Shown here in pieces: positions 1-7,713 of a stretch of DNA of 64,000 nt. The translations under genes were made by a program, and so were the position numbers. How positions within the stretch are numbered: the stretch's first letter is position 1; every line of letters starts with the position of its first letter. The notes under the pieces were generated by a model, which worked only from the letters and a program-made list of their open reading frames with translations, made no database searches and was not told the origin of the DNA. This stretch comes from Trinickia mobilis (lineage in GTDB: Bacteria > Pseudomonadota > Gammaproteobacteria > Burkholderiales > Burkholderiaceae), in assembly GCF_017315705.1 (NCBI RefSeq), contig NZ_JAFLRF010000006.1:100555-164554 (forward strand), read 5' to 3'.

Positions 1-259
1 TGGTGCGTTAGTGGGTCGCCAGTCGGTGGCGTCACAGACATTTCATTAACGCATGGGCTGACTCCAGAGAGACGAGTGCTTCGCCTCATTTTCTTTGGAC
101 TATCAACCACACCACGCTGTGCTATGCGGCTGTCGCATCACTTGCAACGGTCGTAAGCCATGAGGTGTTTCGCGGCCGGAGTGATTCTGGTCGATAGTGG
201 GCGCCACGGTTATCTCAATCGGTTTAGAATCGTTCGTTCATTCCCACAACGCTCGCATC
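1..259. other. Left-edge region without a supported gene
   Basis: I see no convincing coding frame. The stretch just before the first arsR has a TAGAAT hexamer at 225-230 that could serve as a -10 element for that gene, but no matching -35 is clear. The genes to the left of the window are unknown, so an arsenic exporter could lie just outside. Confidence 0.4.
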
Positions 260-607
260 ATGAAGGAAAAAGACGCCATCAAAGCCCTGTCCGCGTTGGC
301 CCAGCCGACGCGCCTCGGAATTTTTCGACTGCTCGTGACAGCCGGCCCGGATGGGTTGAGCGTGGGCGTTATCCAGGAACAATTGGAACTGGCGAGTGCA
401 ACGCTGTCTTTCCATCTGAAAGAGCTGACGCACGCCGGCCTGGTGGCGTCGCGCCAGGAAGGCCGGTTCGTTTATTACGCGCCCGAAATCGAGCACATGA
501 ACGAGCTAATCGGGTTCCTGACCGAAAACTGCTGCCAGGGAGTGGATTCGGCCGCCTGCGCGCCCAAGAAGAAGGTGAAGTGCAAGCCGAAGGCCGTGCC
601 TGCCTGA
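260..607 (+). CDS. arsR: ArsR-family arsenic-responsive repressor (copy 1)
   Basis: A 115-residue winged-helix repressor of the ArsR/SmtB family. The helix-turn-helix lies at about residues 30-75, with the family-typical SFHLKELTHAGL. The As(III) site is probably C-terminal: the protein has a pair of adjacent cysteines in TENCC and a third eight residues on, the arrangement known from Acidithiobacillus-type ArsR and different from the ELCVC site of plasmid R773 ArsR. The tail is lysine-rich (KKKVKCKPK). The ATG at 260 was chosen over an upstream GTG-type start at 197 because the conserved N-terminus begins here; no strong Shine-Dalgarno is visible. The gene converges on arsI across a terminator-like hairpin. 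It resembles the second ArsR at 1248-1577 and may come from the same duplication. Confidence 0.9.
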   Translation: MKEKDAIKALSALAQPTRLGIFRLLVTAGPDGLSVGVIQEQLELASATLSFHLKELTHAGLVASRQEGRFVYYAPEIEHMNELIGFLTENCCQGVDSAACAPKKKVKCKPKAVPA

Positions 608-739
608 GCCTTCGAGCGGCGGGCAGTCGGCCCCGATAACCTGTAACCTGCGCGAGTGGATGAAAAAGCGCAGGGCCGCCGGGAAACCGGTCCCGGCGGA
701 GCGGGTACCGCGTCTGACGGGAAAGAGAATGCGCCTGCA

Positions 740-770
740 ACGGCCGCCTCTCGGGCGGCCGTCGGTTTTC
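740..770. terminator. Hairpin terminator between convergent arsR and arsI
   Basis: A perfect 9-bp stem (740-748 with 754-762) around a 5-base loop is followed on the plus strand by a short T run (cggtttt). It lies between the stop of the first arsR and the stop of arsI, so it can serve both directions. Confidence 0.7.
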
Positions 771-776
771 CGGGGT

Positions 777-1247
777 TCAGCAGCAGCTGACCTTCCGGCC
801 AATGGCCGCCGGAATCGAGGTCGTCGGAACACGGCAACCCTCACTCTTCGCCGCTGCGGCCTGGCGGTCATCCGCGCCGAAAAGCGGGATATCGCCGAGC
901 GTGCGATACGTCTCCCACGGCACGCCGGCCGGGTCCTGGCTCCAGTACTTGTTGGACGACGCGTAGCAACACTGCGCATCCGCTTGGTCAACAACGTTCA
1001 CACTTGCGGCGACGGCCTGTTCACGCAGTGCTGCGAGCTCCTCATCGCTGTCCACCTGGAAACCGAGGTGGTTGACGCCGACTTCGCCGCCACGCGCGGA
1101 GATGGCGAAGTTAATGCGTGGGTCCTCGAGCATCCATTTGGCGTAGTCGTCCTTCAGCACAGTAGGCTCTGCACCGAACAGACCACGGTAGAAACGAACG
1201 CTGTCGTCGAGTTTTGGGACCACCACGTGCACGTGAAAGCGCTTCAT
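777..1247 (-). CDS. arsI: ArsI-type C-As lyase (VOC-fold dioxygenase)
   Basis: A 156-residue glyoxalase/bleomycin-resistance (VOC) fold protein matching the ArsI/CadI family. ArsI is a non-heme Fe(II) dioxygenase that splits the carbon-arsenic bond of trivalent organoarsenicals such as methylarsenite, giving As(III). Visible support: the N-terminal FHVHVVVPKLDDSVRFYRGL, a metal-ligand candidate His at residue 60 (VNHLGF), a Glu at 112 (WETYRT) and the vicinal cysteine pair C93-C94 in QCCYASSNKYW that binds the arsenic substrate. The tail is longer than the minimal domain and ends in a second CC. The start codon directly follows the arsR stop, with GGAGG inside the end of arsR, so the two are translationally coupled. 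It is the last gene of arsH-arsR-arsI. Confidence 0.9.
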   Translation of the reverse strand: MKRFHVHVVVPKLDDSVRFYRGLFGAEPTVLKDDYAKWMLEDPRINFAISARGGEVGVNHLGFQVDSDEELAALREQAVAASVNVVDQADAQCCYASSNKYWSQDPAGVPWETYRTLGDIPLFGADDRQAAAAKSEGCRVPTTSIPAAIGRKVSCC

Positions 1248-1577
1248 TCAAGCCTCCATCGGGTTGGGCGCGCAGGCGCACTGCTGCGCCGCACAGCAGT
1301 TCTCAAGCAGAAAGTCGATAAGCGCCTGCATGTTGCCGTAGTTGGCGCTGTACATGATGTGGCGACCCTGCGACCGGCCTTCGATGAGTCCGGCGTGACT
1401 CAACTCTTTCAGATGGAATGAAAGGCTCGGCGAGGGAAGTCCGAGGGCCTCGGCAATCGCGCCCGCGCTCATGCCGGACGGCCCCGCCGTGACGAGCAGC
1501 CGGAACGCCGCAAGCCGCGACTCCTGCGCGAGGGCTGCCAACGCCGTCACTGCTGACTTTGAGTCGATGGTCGCCAT
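1248..1577 (-). CDS. arsR: ArsR-family arsenic-responsive repressor (copy 2)
   Basis: A 109-residue ArsR/SmtB winged-helix repressor, second gene of the arsH-arsR-arsI operon. The DNA-reading segment is LSFHLKELSHAGLIEG at about residues 52-67. The C-terminus carries ENCC followed by CAC, again the C-terminal cysteine cluster of Acidithiobacillus-type ArsR, which lets the protein release DNA when it binds As(III) or trivalent organoarsenicals. It starts 5 bases after the arsH stop and ends directly before the arsI start. It is clearly homologous to the repressor at 260-607 over its whole length. It probably acts on the palindrome over the arsH promoter (2387-2410); that pairing is inference. 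Confidence 0.93.
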   Translation of the reverse strand: MATIDSKSAVTALAALAQESRLAAFRLLVTAGPSGMSAGAIAEALGLPSPSLSFHLKELSHAGLIEGRSQGRHIMYSANYGNMQALIDFLLENCCAAQQCACAPNPMEA

Positions 1578-1582
1578 CTTGG

Positions 1583-2359
1583 TTACTCGATGTCTTCCTG
1601 TTGGGGAACCGCCGATCGAAGCCCCATCGCCAGCGACGCCAGGTCGGTGCTCGGGTCGAGCGGCCGCCCTTCCTCGACCCGCTCGCTGTAGCGGTCCACC
1701 AGGTAATCGGCCCGGCCGCGCAGCAACAGCGTGAACTTCACGAGCTCTTCCATCACGTCGACCAGACGGTCGTAGTAGGACGAAGGTTTCATACGCCCGT
1801 CATCGTCGAACTCCTCATATGCCTTCGCGACCGACGACTGGTTGGGGATGGTGAACATGCGCATCCAGCGTCCCAACTGCCTCAACTGGTTCACGGTGTT
1901 GAACGACTGCGAGCCGCCGCTGACCTGCATGACGGCGAGCGTTCGCCCCTGCGTGGGGCGGACACCGCCCATCGACAGGGGTAACTGGTCAATCTGCGTC
2001 TTGAGCACCCCGGAAATCGTCCCGTGACGTTCCGGACTGCACCAGACCTGCCCCTCCGACCACGCCGACAGATCGCGCAGCTCCTTCACTTTCGGATGGT
2101 CGTTGCCCTCGACCTCGTCCGGGTACGGCAGTCCACGGGGGTCAAAGATGCGCGTTTCAGCACCCAAGAGCTGAAGGAGGCGCGCCGCTTCCTCGACGAG
2201 CAAACGCGAATAAGACCGCTGCCGCAAGGAGCCGTAGAGCAAAAGGATGCGCACGGGCGGTGCATCCGGCATGCCAAGCCGTCCGGCGATGCTGGTGTCC
2301 AGAAACTGCGGCTTTGCAGCAGAAAGCGAATGGTTGTCTGGGGCGAGGTGAGAAGTCAT
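1583..2359 (-). CDS. arsH: ArsH, NADPH-dependent FMN reductase / organoarsenical oxidase
   Basis: A 258-residue flavodoxin-fold protein of the ArsH family, first gene of the minus-strand ars operon. ArsH oxidises toxic trivalent organoarsenicals to less toxic pentavalent forms using NADPH and FMN. The FMN phosphate loop is [15 protein letters not shown] near residues 39-53, and the family signature [15 protein letters not shown] follows at about 106-120. Length and ends fit the family. With ArsI beside it, the operon covers two routes against methylated arsenic: oxidation and demethylation. The ATG at 2359 lies about 37 bases downstream of the -10 element described separately. Confidence 0.95.
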   Translation of the reverse strand: MTSHLAPDNHSLSAAKPQFLDTSIAGRLGMPDAPPVRILLLYGSLRQRSYSRLLVEEAARLLQLLGAETRIFDPRGLPYPDEVEGNDHPKVKELRDLSAWSEGQVWCSPERHGTISGVLKTQIDQLPLSMGGVRPTQGRTLAVMQVSGGSQSFNTVNQLRQLGRWMRMFTIPNQSSVAKAYEEFDDDGRMKPSSYYDRLVDVMEELVKFTLLLRGRADYLVDRYSERVEEGRPLDPSTDLASLAMGLRSAVPQQEDIE

Positions 2360-2375
2360 CGAAACCGTAAATCGC

Positions 2376-2423
2376 TGGAATATTTGATATTTCCAATTCT
2401 ATGGAAATATGGAGAAATTACAA
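2376..2423 (-). promoter_or_regulatory. arsH promoter with overlapping ArsR-type operator
   Basis: Reading the minus strand, a TTGTAA -35 (2418-2423) is separated by 16 bases from a TAGAAT -10 (2396-2401). A perfect 9-bp inverted repeat, ATATTTCCA at 2387-2395 and TGGAAATAT at 2402-2410, brackets the -10 exactly. A third, imperfect half-site (TGGAATATT) lies at 2376-2384. This is where a repressor would block the operon. That the protein is the ArsR encoded here is inference. Confidence 0.8.
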
Positions 2424-3133
2424 GTAGAATTTCCGGTAGGCGTCCGCTTGTGGGGACGTACTGTGTGACAACATCAACCCCTCCTGAGGCGACCGCGTTG
2501 AGTTGTTCGATTGGCCGGCCCCCAATGCCGCCTTGTCGCTCGGGTTGCTGGTGTCAGGGCTTGCTGCGTACCCCCTTGGCACCTGGATTGATCAGTTTAC
2601 CTATTCACTTGGTGGCTATCGGACGGGGTGAAGACTCCGACACGACTATCAGCGACAGGATGCATTTGAAGGCTGCGAACAAGGCTTCAACACGGCGCGC
2701 GCTTCGTACGCCGGCTTTCTGGGCGCCGGCCGTGTGCTTCACCGCCTACTACGCTACCTTCGCTGCGCTGACATTACACCTGGTGCCGCTAATGTTGGAA
2801 AGGCAAATCCCCAACGCGGTCATCTTGTTTTCGCTCAGGTACGGCGGCGCAAACGGGATGATGACGATACTGCGCGGCACCATCGTGCAGGACGTTATGT
2901 GGACGGAAGGCTATGGGGCAATCAGCGGCCTGCTGTCCATGCCATCGAATATCGCGAAGGGAATCGCACCGATTTCGGCAGCAGCAATCTGGAGCGCTCA
3001 GCACAATTACCTATCTGTCGAATGGATGATTCTTTTGGCATCCTTAGCTCTTGCTGACGCTCCTCCCACGCTCTACGTTGCCGATAGCGATGCCCGTCAT
3101 AGACAGTATCTCTCGGACAACGTTGACACGTGA
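2409..3133 (+). pseudogene. Degraded MFS transporter next to the ars operon
   Basis: Broken remains of a 12-helix MFS permease, divergent from arsH. Three pieces sit in different frames. A possible start at 2409 reads MEKLQVEF and soon hits a stop. At 2500-2628 another frame gives NAALSLGLLVSGLAAYPLG, a typical MFS helix-2 region, and ends at a TGA at 2629. From about 2660 to 3133 a third frame gives a helix-7-like segment (FWAPAVCFTAYYATFAALT) and then jumps to a helix-10/11-like segment (ANGMMTILRG, then EGYGAISGLLSMP), so the middle is also deleted. Its position suggests it once exported an arsenic species, but the substrate cannot be read. No intact exporter remains in the window. Confidence 0.8.
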
Positions 3134-3354
3134 CTTTCGAGCAGCGCACGAAGTTCATCAGAACTAGGAGGTGTTCCCCAGTTTCGAGCGCCGCTTACCG
3201 ACGCGATAGCAATCCACGAGTTCGGCGGGAACCACTCGTGCAACACAGCGCCATCGCGCAGAAGGCGAACGCGACCCGTCGCCGAACTATACTCGACGCA
3301 TATTTCAATACCCCTCACTTGCGTGATGACTCGCAGGCAACGTGTTTGTGGCAT
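3097..3354 (-). CDS. Small hypothetical protein (85 aa)
   Basis: I do not recognise a family. The 85-residue product is mixed beta and alpha in look, with RGIEICVEYSSATGRVRLLR early and a helical end (SDELRALLESHVSTL). There is no signal peptide or membrane helix. A good Shine-Dalgarno (AGGAG, six bases before the ATG at 3354) makes it likely to be translated. Its 3' end overlaps the last 37 bases of the opposing MFS pseudogene, which fits a gene that took over decayed DNA. Function unknown. Confidence 0.6.
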   Translation of the reverse strand: MPQTRCLRVITQVRGIEICVEYSSATGRVRLLRDGAVLHEWFPPNSWIAIASVSGARNWGTPPSSDELRALLESHVSTLSERYCL

Positions 3355-3618
3355 CAGTCACTCCTATCATGTGCGACGGGATGGACCAGACGGCTGCACA
3401 ACGACTGACAGCATGGGAAGCGCAGCCTCAGCCTCGTCTCAAGAATCGCCATGGCGACGGAACGATTAGAGTCTACGGACGGAACTCGTGAATAGCTGAA
3501 ACCAACGTATGCATTAGGTAACAGACCGTTAGCGAAGCGAGGTCGCTCGCGTGCGGAATCCGATGTCGCATGCGAGGCACACACGAAAAGCCCGACGGCC
3601 TTCGCCATTGCCGGCACG

Positions 3619-3846
3619 TTACTGAGGCGGCGATTTGGCCATGAGGCAGTCGAATGCTTCGCGCGCATTGAGCAGTTCCTGCATCGCCGCTGCGAAACGC
3701 GCGAGTTCCAGCGTCGATGGCAGCGCGCCCGCGTCGACGGTGATATGCCTTTCTAGTGCAGCCGAGGCTGCCTGCACTTCCCGCGCCGCGACCGCAATGC
3801 GCTCGAGCGCAATGGCTTCCGGCGAGAGTGTGTTTCGTGTCGTCAT
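3619..3846 (-). CDS. Small all-helical hypothetical protein (75 aa), paralog of 45667-45900
   Basis: A 75-residue, strongly helical, alanine-rich protein with no signal peptide. The pattern ALERIAVAAREVQAASAALE, a proline/glycine break, then a second helix ending in NAREAFDCLM suggests a helical hairpin. The 77-residue protein at 45667-45900 has the same layout (AMERVLNATRQVQ, then LEDAQAAFDEML), so the two are likely paralogs. Function is unknown. The ATG at 3846 has only a weak purine run upstream. Confidence 0.6.
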   Translation of the reverse strand: MTTRNTLSPEAIALERIAVAAREVQAASAALERHITVDAGALPSTLELARFAAAMQELLNAREAFDCLMAKSPPQ

Positions 3847-4249
3847 GTCTCTGTCACCAGTGCAGCCGTCGCCGCAACGTCTTGGTCGATTTGGACATCA
3901 CTGTCGTCACTTCGTTTCCTGCGCGCGCACAGCCCGGCCGAGGCGGCGCGCTACATCCGCACCCCGAAATCAGCCGCGGCCAACACAATCCGTTCGCCGG
4001 AGTGCGCAAGTATCTTCCTTTCTGCGACGGCCACGATGCGCTTGCGGCAGCTGACAATTGCTTACAAAGGCCATGTTTCCAACGTGCACGGCAATGACGG
4101 CGCGAGCGTTATATGCGTCAGCGTGCACAGGAGAGTTCTCCGATGTGGGCGTTCTTGAATATAGCGTGTGACGAGCGACGCCTGCGTCGCGATTGAAATC
4201 TCGATAACAGCCTCAACATCCCCTCAACACAACCAACGAGTATTACAAA
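3847..4249. other. 403-bp intergenic stretch
   Basis: No frame here has protein-like composition or a convincing ribosome site. It separates a minus-strand gene from the plus-strand secreted protein at 4250, so it probably holds two divergent promoters, but I cannot place them with confidence. Confidence 0.4.
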
Positions 4250-4483
4250 ATGAAAACGATAAGCAAGTTCGCGCTCACTATTGCCATGTCAGCACTCGCA
4301 GGCATCGGAACGGCAAACGCAGCCGGTTGCGTCAAGGGCGCGGTCGTGGGCGGAGTTGCCGGACACTATGCTGGACATCACGCGGTCGCAGGAGCGGTTG
4401 GCGGCTGTATCGTCGGACATCACCTGGCGAAAAAGCACGCCGAGGAACAGGCGGCGCAGAAACACGCGGCACACGAAGAGTAA
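4250..4483 (+). CDS. Small exported glycine-rich protein
   Basis: A 77-residue protein with a clear Sec signal peptide: MKTISKF, a hydrophobic core, and a probable cleavage after ANA or ANAA near residues 22-25. The mature part begins GCVKGAVVGGVAGHYAGHHA and alternates glycine with small and hydrophobic residues, a glycine-zipper-like pattern. A His/Lys/Glu-rich polar tail (KKHAEEQAAQKHAAHEE) follows. Glycine-zipper proteins of this size often sit in the outer membrane or periplasm. The two cysteines in the mature part (CVKG, GGCIVG) could form a disulfide. A stand-alone gene of unknown function. Confidence 0.7.
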   Translation: MKTISKFALTIAMSALAGIGTANAAGCVKGAVVGGVAGHYAGHHAVAGAVGGCIVGHHLAKKHAEEQAAQKHAAHEE

Positions 4484-4663
4484 TGCTCGGGAACAGCGTT
4501 GCTCGCCGCAATGTTTAAGCCTGTCTTAATTATTGCCTCCCATCATCGTCGCACGCACGTCCAAAGTCCCCTGTTTCCCCGCCAACGTATCGGCGGCGTC
4601 TTTTACCGGCGGGCGTCGCGTCGGTGGCGGCACTGAGAGTTATTGAACGAGTTTGAAATCAAC

Positions 4664-5137
4664 ATGCCTAGTAAATCGCGAACCCGCAAACACGCCCGGC
4701 CGGCGATGTCACCATTGCTGCGTGCACTTACTTTCAGTCGGGCTGCCCATGAGCCCATAACCCAAGCCATGCTCCTTCAGTGCTACACGGGCCTGGACGC
4801 CTTTCGGCGAGGTCGTGGTTCGCGCGAACTCTTCACGACTTTGGAGCGACAGCTTTTGATTGCCGAGGAGCTGTGTCGGCTCGGATACCATCCAGACGAA
4901 ATTGCGGACATACAAGAAGCCCACGCAGCGATGATGCATATCGATGCTGCCGAGAAGGAAGACGGCGTCTGGGTGATGGGTGATGCCGATTACGCATGGG
5001 TATGCGTGGCGTTCGAACTCTTCGGTCGCCAGCTGTATGTGGCGCCCCTTGATAGCATTGCCAAGGCTGAAGCGCGGATGGTGGGAGGCTTGCTCAATGG
5101 CAAGCAAAGACTCGCTACTGCAGAGGTCTCGACGTAA
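4664..5137 (+). CDS. Hypothetical protein (157 aa)
   Basis: I do not recognise the family. The product begins with a basic stretch (SKSRTRKHARPAM) and then becomes helical. Notable segments are LLQCYTGLDAFRRGRGSREL, ERQLLIAEELCRLGYHPDEI and a C-terminal GDADYAWVCVAFELFGRQLY. No signal peptide or membrane segment is visible. A TTG start seven codons upstream (4643) is possible; the ATG at 4664 is preferred only because it is an ATG. The composition looks coding and the gene stands alone. The basic N-terminus could suggest nucleic-acid contact, but that is speculation. Confidence 0.6.
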   Translation: MPSKSRTRKHARPAMSPLLRALTFSRAAHEPITQAMLLQCYTGLDAFRRGRGSRELFTTLERQLLIAEELCRLGYHPDEIADIQEAHAAMMHIDAAEKEDGVWVMGDADYAWVCVAFELFGRQLYVAPLDSIAKAEARMVGGLLNGKQRLATAEVST

Positions 5138-5176
5138 CTGCCGTTCGTCTGAGATGTGTGATTCGCGGACATCGTT

Positions 5177-5437
5177 TCAACTAATATGGGACGATGGAGC
5201 GCGAAATCGCGATGCGATTACGTTGGGTGCGCATGTATCAAGAGACCGGCAACGCCGGTCTCGTATGCACGCGTTGTGGAATCTCCAGGCCAGCGTCGCC
5301 AGCAGCTTGATGAAGTTGCGCTTGGCGCGATACGTCTGGCGAACGGTCTCGAGTTCTTCCACGAACTGCGCGTGCTCCATCAACTCTGCCCGCAACTTTC
5401 CGATTGTGCGCACGGTGACGGGCAGGACCTGGCGCAC
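5177..5437 (-). CDS. Possible small hypothetical protein (86 aa)
   Basis: Weak call. The first ~55 residues look like a real amphipathic helix (VRTIGKLRAELMEHAQFVEE), but the end is arginine- and cysteine-rich and reads through a strong hairpin at 5242-5262, which is unusual inside a gene. The start would be GTG at 5437, with GGAG about 12 bases upstream. A frameshift that extended a shorter original gene is one explanation; a chance frame is another. Confidence 0.35.
   Translation of the reverse strand: MRQVLPVTVRTIGKLRAELMEHAQFVEELETVRQTYRAKRNFIKLLATLAWRFHNACIRDRRCRSLDTCAPNVIASRFRAPSSHIS
5242..5262. repeat. Perfect 9-bp hairpin
   Basis: GAGACCGGC (5242-5250), loop AAC, GCCGGTCTC (5254-5262). 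There is no T run on either side. It may be a factor-assisted terminator for the gene ending at 5137, or a structured element within the doubtful minus-strand gene. Confidence 0.5.
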
Positions 5438-5619
5438 ATCGGCTCATTTCTCCATGTGAGTCAACGGGCAATTCTAGCCCGCCTGCCGCGCAGCGCCGTG
5501 TGAGGTGCGGTGTTCGCGTTGCCGCGAGCAGTAGTACGATATTCGCTTGTCCTTTCTCCTCACAGCATGCGTGAGCGTCACGCCGCGCAGGTGTGACCTC
5601 TACAGACACAGGAGGACCT

Positions 5620-6219
5620 ATGCGCGTACTGATAGTCGGCGCAACCGGACTGCTCGGCAAGGAGGTTGTTCGCCTGCTCTCGCCCGAACACCAGGTCATT
5701 GGCGCCAGCCGGAAAGGCTCGGACCTGTCCGTAGACCTCACAAACAAAGCGTCCATCGTGTCCATGTACCGGCAACTCGGAACCGTGGATGCCGTGATTT
5801 GCGCCGCAGGTGCGGCGAAATTCGCACCATTTGAATCGCTGACGGATGAAGATTTTGCGTTCAGTCTGGCCAACAAGCTGATGGGTCAGGTCAATCTCGT
5901 CCGATGCGCCGTCGGCCATGTTACGCAAGGTGGGTCCCTGACGCTAACCAGCGGCATCCTTGCCCTACATCCGATGAAAGGAAGCGCCGCCGTGAGCATC
6001 GTGAATGCGGGGGTCGAAGCGTTCGGCAGGTCGGCGGCACTCGAGCTGCAAGGCAAGGCGCGGGTCAATGTCGTCAGTCCGGGCTGGGTGTCCGAAACAC
6101 TCGCCGCGATGGGCCAAGCCCGCTCTGCGGGCGTTCCCGCCGAGGCCGTGGCCCAGGCATACAAACGAAGCCTGGTCGAGGACATCACGGGGCAGGTCAT
6201 TCAAGTCGTGAAATGGTAA
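5620..6219 (+). CDS. Short-chain dehydrogenase/reductase family protein
   Basis: A 199-residue Rossmann-fold SDR protein of the short, single-domain type. The NAD(P)-binding loop is VGATGLLGKEV at residues 5-15, followed by an ASRKGSD segment consistent with NADP preference, then the usual D-to-AAGAA stretch (VDAVICAAGAAKF). The classical Tyr-x3-Lys active site is not evident; at the expected place the sequence is SIVNAGVEAFGRSAALEL. It resembles the 'short chain dehydrogenase' group often annotated near regulators, whose substrates are unknown. The ATG at 5620 has an excellent AGGAGG five bases upstream, which rules out the earlier start at 5593. No operon partners. Confidence 0.85.
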   Translation: MRVLIVGATGLLGKEVVRLLSPEHQVIGASRKGSDLSVDLTNKASIVSMYRQLGTVDAVICAAGAAKFAPFESLTDEDFAFSLANKLMGQVNLVRCAVGHVTQGGSLTLTSGILALHPMKGSAAVSIVNAGVEAFGRSAALELQGKARVNVVSPGWVSETLAAMGQARSAGVPAEAVAQAYKRSLVEDITGQVIQVVKW

Positions 6220-6773
6220 GCGCAACGCTGCCCACAAAGTAAGCAAAGCGCAAGTTTCACGGCTGGCTGGGCGAGGTCGCGCTCCCCGATTAGGCGCGGG
6301 CGCTCCTGCCGCAATAACACGCTCAACTCAAGAAATGGCGCCCAGGGAAATTGCCCAACCTTAACTCGAATACGGGTCAATTCCGAGGCCGTAACGAGCC
6401 AGCAATCGTAGATGCACGCCTAAGCGGTAAATAAACGCGTGGGCCACTGGGCGCATGCGCCTCACGTCATACGGCCGAGCCCCCGGAAATCTCACGATGC
6501 AAAATGGAGGCTCGTGTCTCAAAACGGTTGAATGCACGACGCCGTGCCGGCGCTGCGCATCGGGAAATGGTTTTTTATTTCGTGAAATTTCTTAGGCAAA
6601 CCGTTGATTCTTCGCCATTTTTGTTTTGAATCTTGGTCGGCATTCTGACGGTGCGGACATCGCTTTCTTCGGTACCCTCTTATACAAGAGGTGGATGTTC
6701 GATGACGTGCCAACCGACCGATGGCAAGTTGATGCGAACCGCCCAGTGCTTTTTATAATGCTGGAGATATCAC
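6220..6773. other. 554-bp intergenic, AT-richer stretch
   Basis: No gene supported. From about 6480 to 6780 the DNA is clearly richer in A and T than its surroundings. A CCTCTT-ATAC-AAGAGG hairpin lies at 6676-6691. A TATAAT at 6754-6759 with TTGATG at 6729-6734 (19-base spacing) precedes the small gene at 6774, but the -10 is so close to the start codon that the transcript would nearly lack a leader. Confidence 0.4.
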
Positions 6774-7010
6774 ATGCAGCACGTCTATGTGGAACCTGTA
6801 CCGAAGGGCCGATGGGGTCCCGTCGAGGGTTATACCGTCGAATTTCAAGACGGGACCAGAGTTAGCCAAGAGGTTTACCGCTCAGAGATTCTCGCGGTCA
6901 GCGAGAGCAAACTGCGCGGCTATGTGCCACTGCTTGCAACAGTACGCGTAACAGACAAAGCCGTCGCTGGGCACTGGCAAGCGGCCGAGGACTTGCTTGA
7001 ACAAAACTGA
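6774..7010 (+). CDS. Small hypothetical protein (78 aa)
   Basis: A 78-residue soluble protein of unknown function. It reads like a small beta-rich domain (HVYVEPVPKGRWGPVEGYTV, then VEFQDGTRVS) followed by a helical end (GHWQAAEDLLEQN), and has no signal peptide. GGAG lies seven bases before the ATG. I recall similar short proteins as conserved hypotheticals in Burkholderia relatives, without known function. The next gene, 178 bases on, is the receiver-like protein; the spacing does not argue for or against co-transcription. Confidence 0.6.
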   Translation: MQHVYVEPVPKGRWGPVEGYTVEFQDGTRVSQEVYRSEILAVSESKLRGYVPLLATVRVTDKAVAGHWQAAEDLLEQN

Positions 7011-7188
7011 AGCTGACCGGCAGGGCGTGAAATTGCACAAGAAATGGATTGCCTCCCGGCAATGAATACGGTACCCCTGCTGCTGTATCGGCATGATGGC
7101 CATCACCCCAGGTTAGCTGCGGCGAGGGCGGGACTAGTCGCTCTCGTCGTCTATCTACGTCTACTCGTACTTCGAAAACTTATAACTC

Positions 7189-7515
7189 GTGCATACCGGC
7201 ACCTACCGTCTGTTCATCGACGACATTCGCGACCCGGCGAGCGAAGGATGGGTAATTGCTCGCACCTCTGCGAAAGCAATCGCTTTGCTGGAGACAATGG
7301 GCTGTCCCCTTGAGATTTCTTTCGACCACGACTTAGGTGGCGACGATACGGGAATGGTCGTCGTGAAGCGGATGATAGAGATGGACCTCGATGCTGCGGG
7401 GCGATTCATTCCGCCGGAATTTTTCTTCTCAGTGCACAGCGCCAATCCCGTCGGAAGAGAGAACATCAGCGGATTATTGAATTCATACCTCGGACATCGC
7501 ACCGCGGAAGACTGA
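7189..7515 (+). CDS. Cyclic-phosphate-type receiver-domain (cREC) protein
   Basis: A 108-residue single-domain protein matching the cREC family, a receiver-fold branch predicted to act on cyclic phosphates rather than to take a phosphate from a histidine kinase. Visible pattern: YRLFIDDIRDP at residues 6-16, a middle strand EISFDHDLGGDDTGMVVVK at about 43-61, and FFFSVHSANPVGRENI near 80-95, where the HSAN motif sits in place of the usual receiver threonine/lysine loop. A GTG at 7189 is the best start, but its ribosome site is weak. No kinase lies nearby, in keeping with a non-signalling role. The biochemical activity is a prediction from the family. Confidence 0.75.
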   Translation: MHTGTYRLFIDDIRDPASEGWVIARTSAKAIALLETMGCPLEISFDHDLGGDDTGMVVVKRMIEMDLDAAGRFIPPEFFFSVHSANPVGRENISGLLNSYLGHRTAED

Positions 7516-7713
7516 GCCGCACCATCGGCCATAAATCGTTGAAGTCATTTTCTTCCATTTTGGTTTTCTGGCGCCCGTATACACAGGCGGTCACTTCAAT
7601 GTCATATGGCGACGCTACAGTCCCGCGTTCCCCGTATTGCGCTTATCCTCTGCCGTCGCTCGCCATCTTGCGAGCGCGATAGGCTGCGTGCGCAGCTATC
7701 AAGGAGACGCCTG

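Noticed and set aside
3130..3408. 92-codon plus-strand frame over the small minus-strand gene at 3097-3354
   Set aside because: The minus-strand gene has a proper AGGAG ribosome site and better composition; the plus-strand frame has neither.
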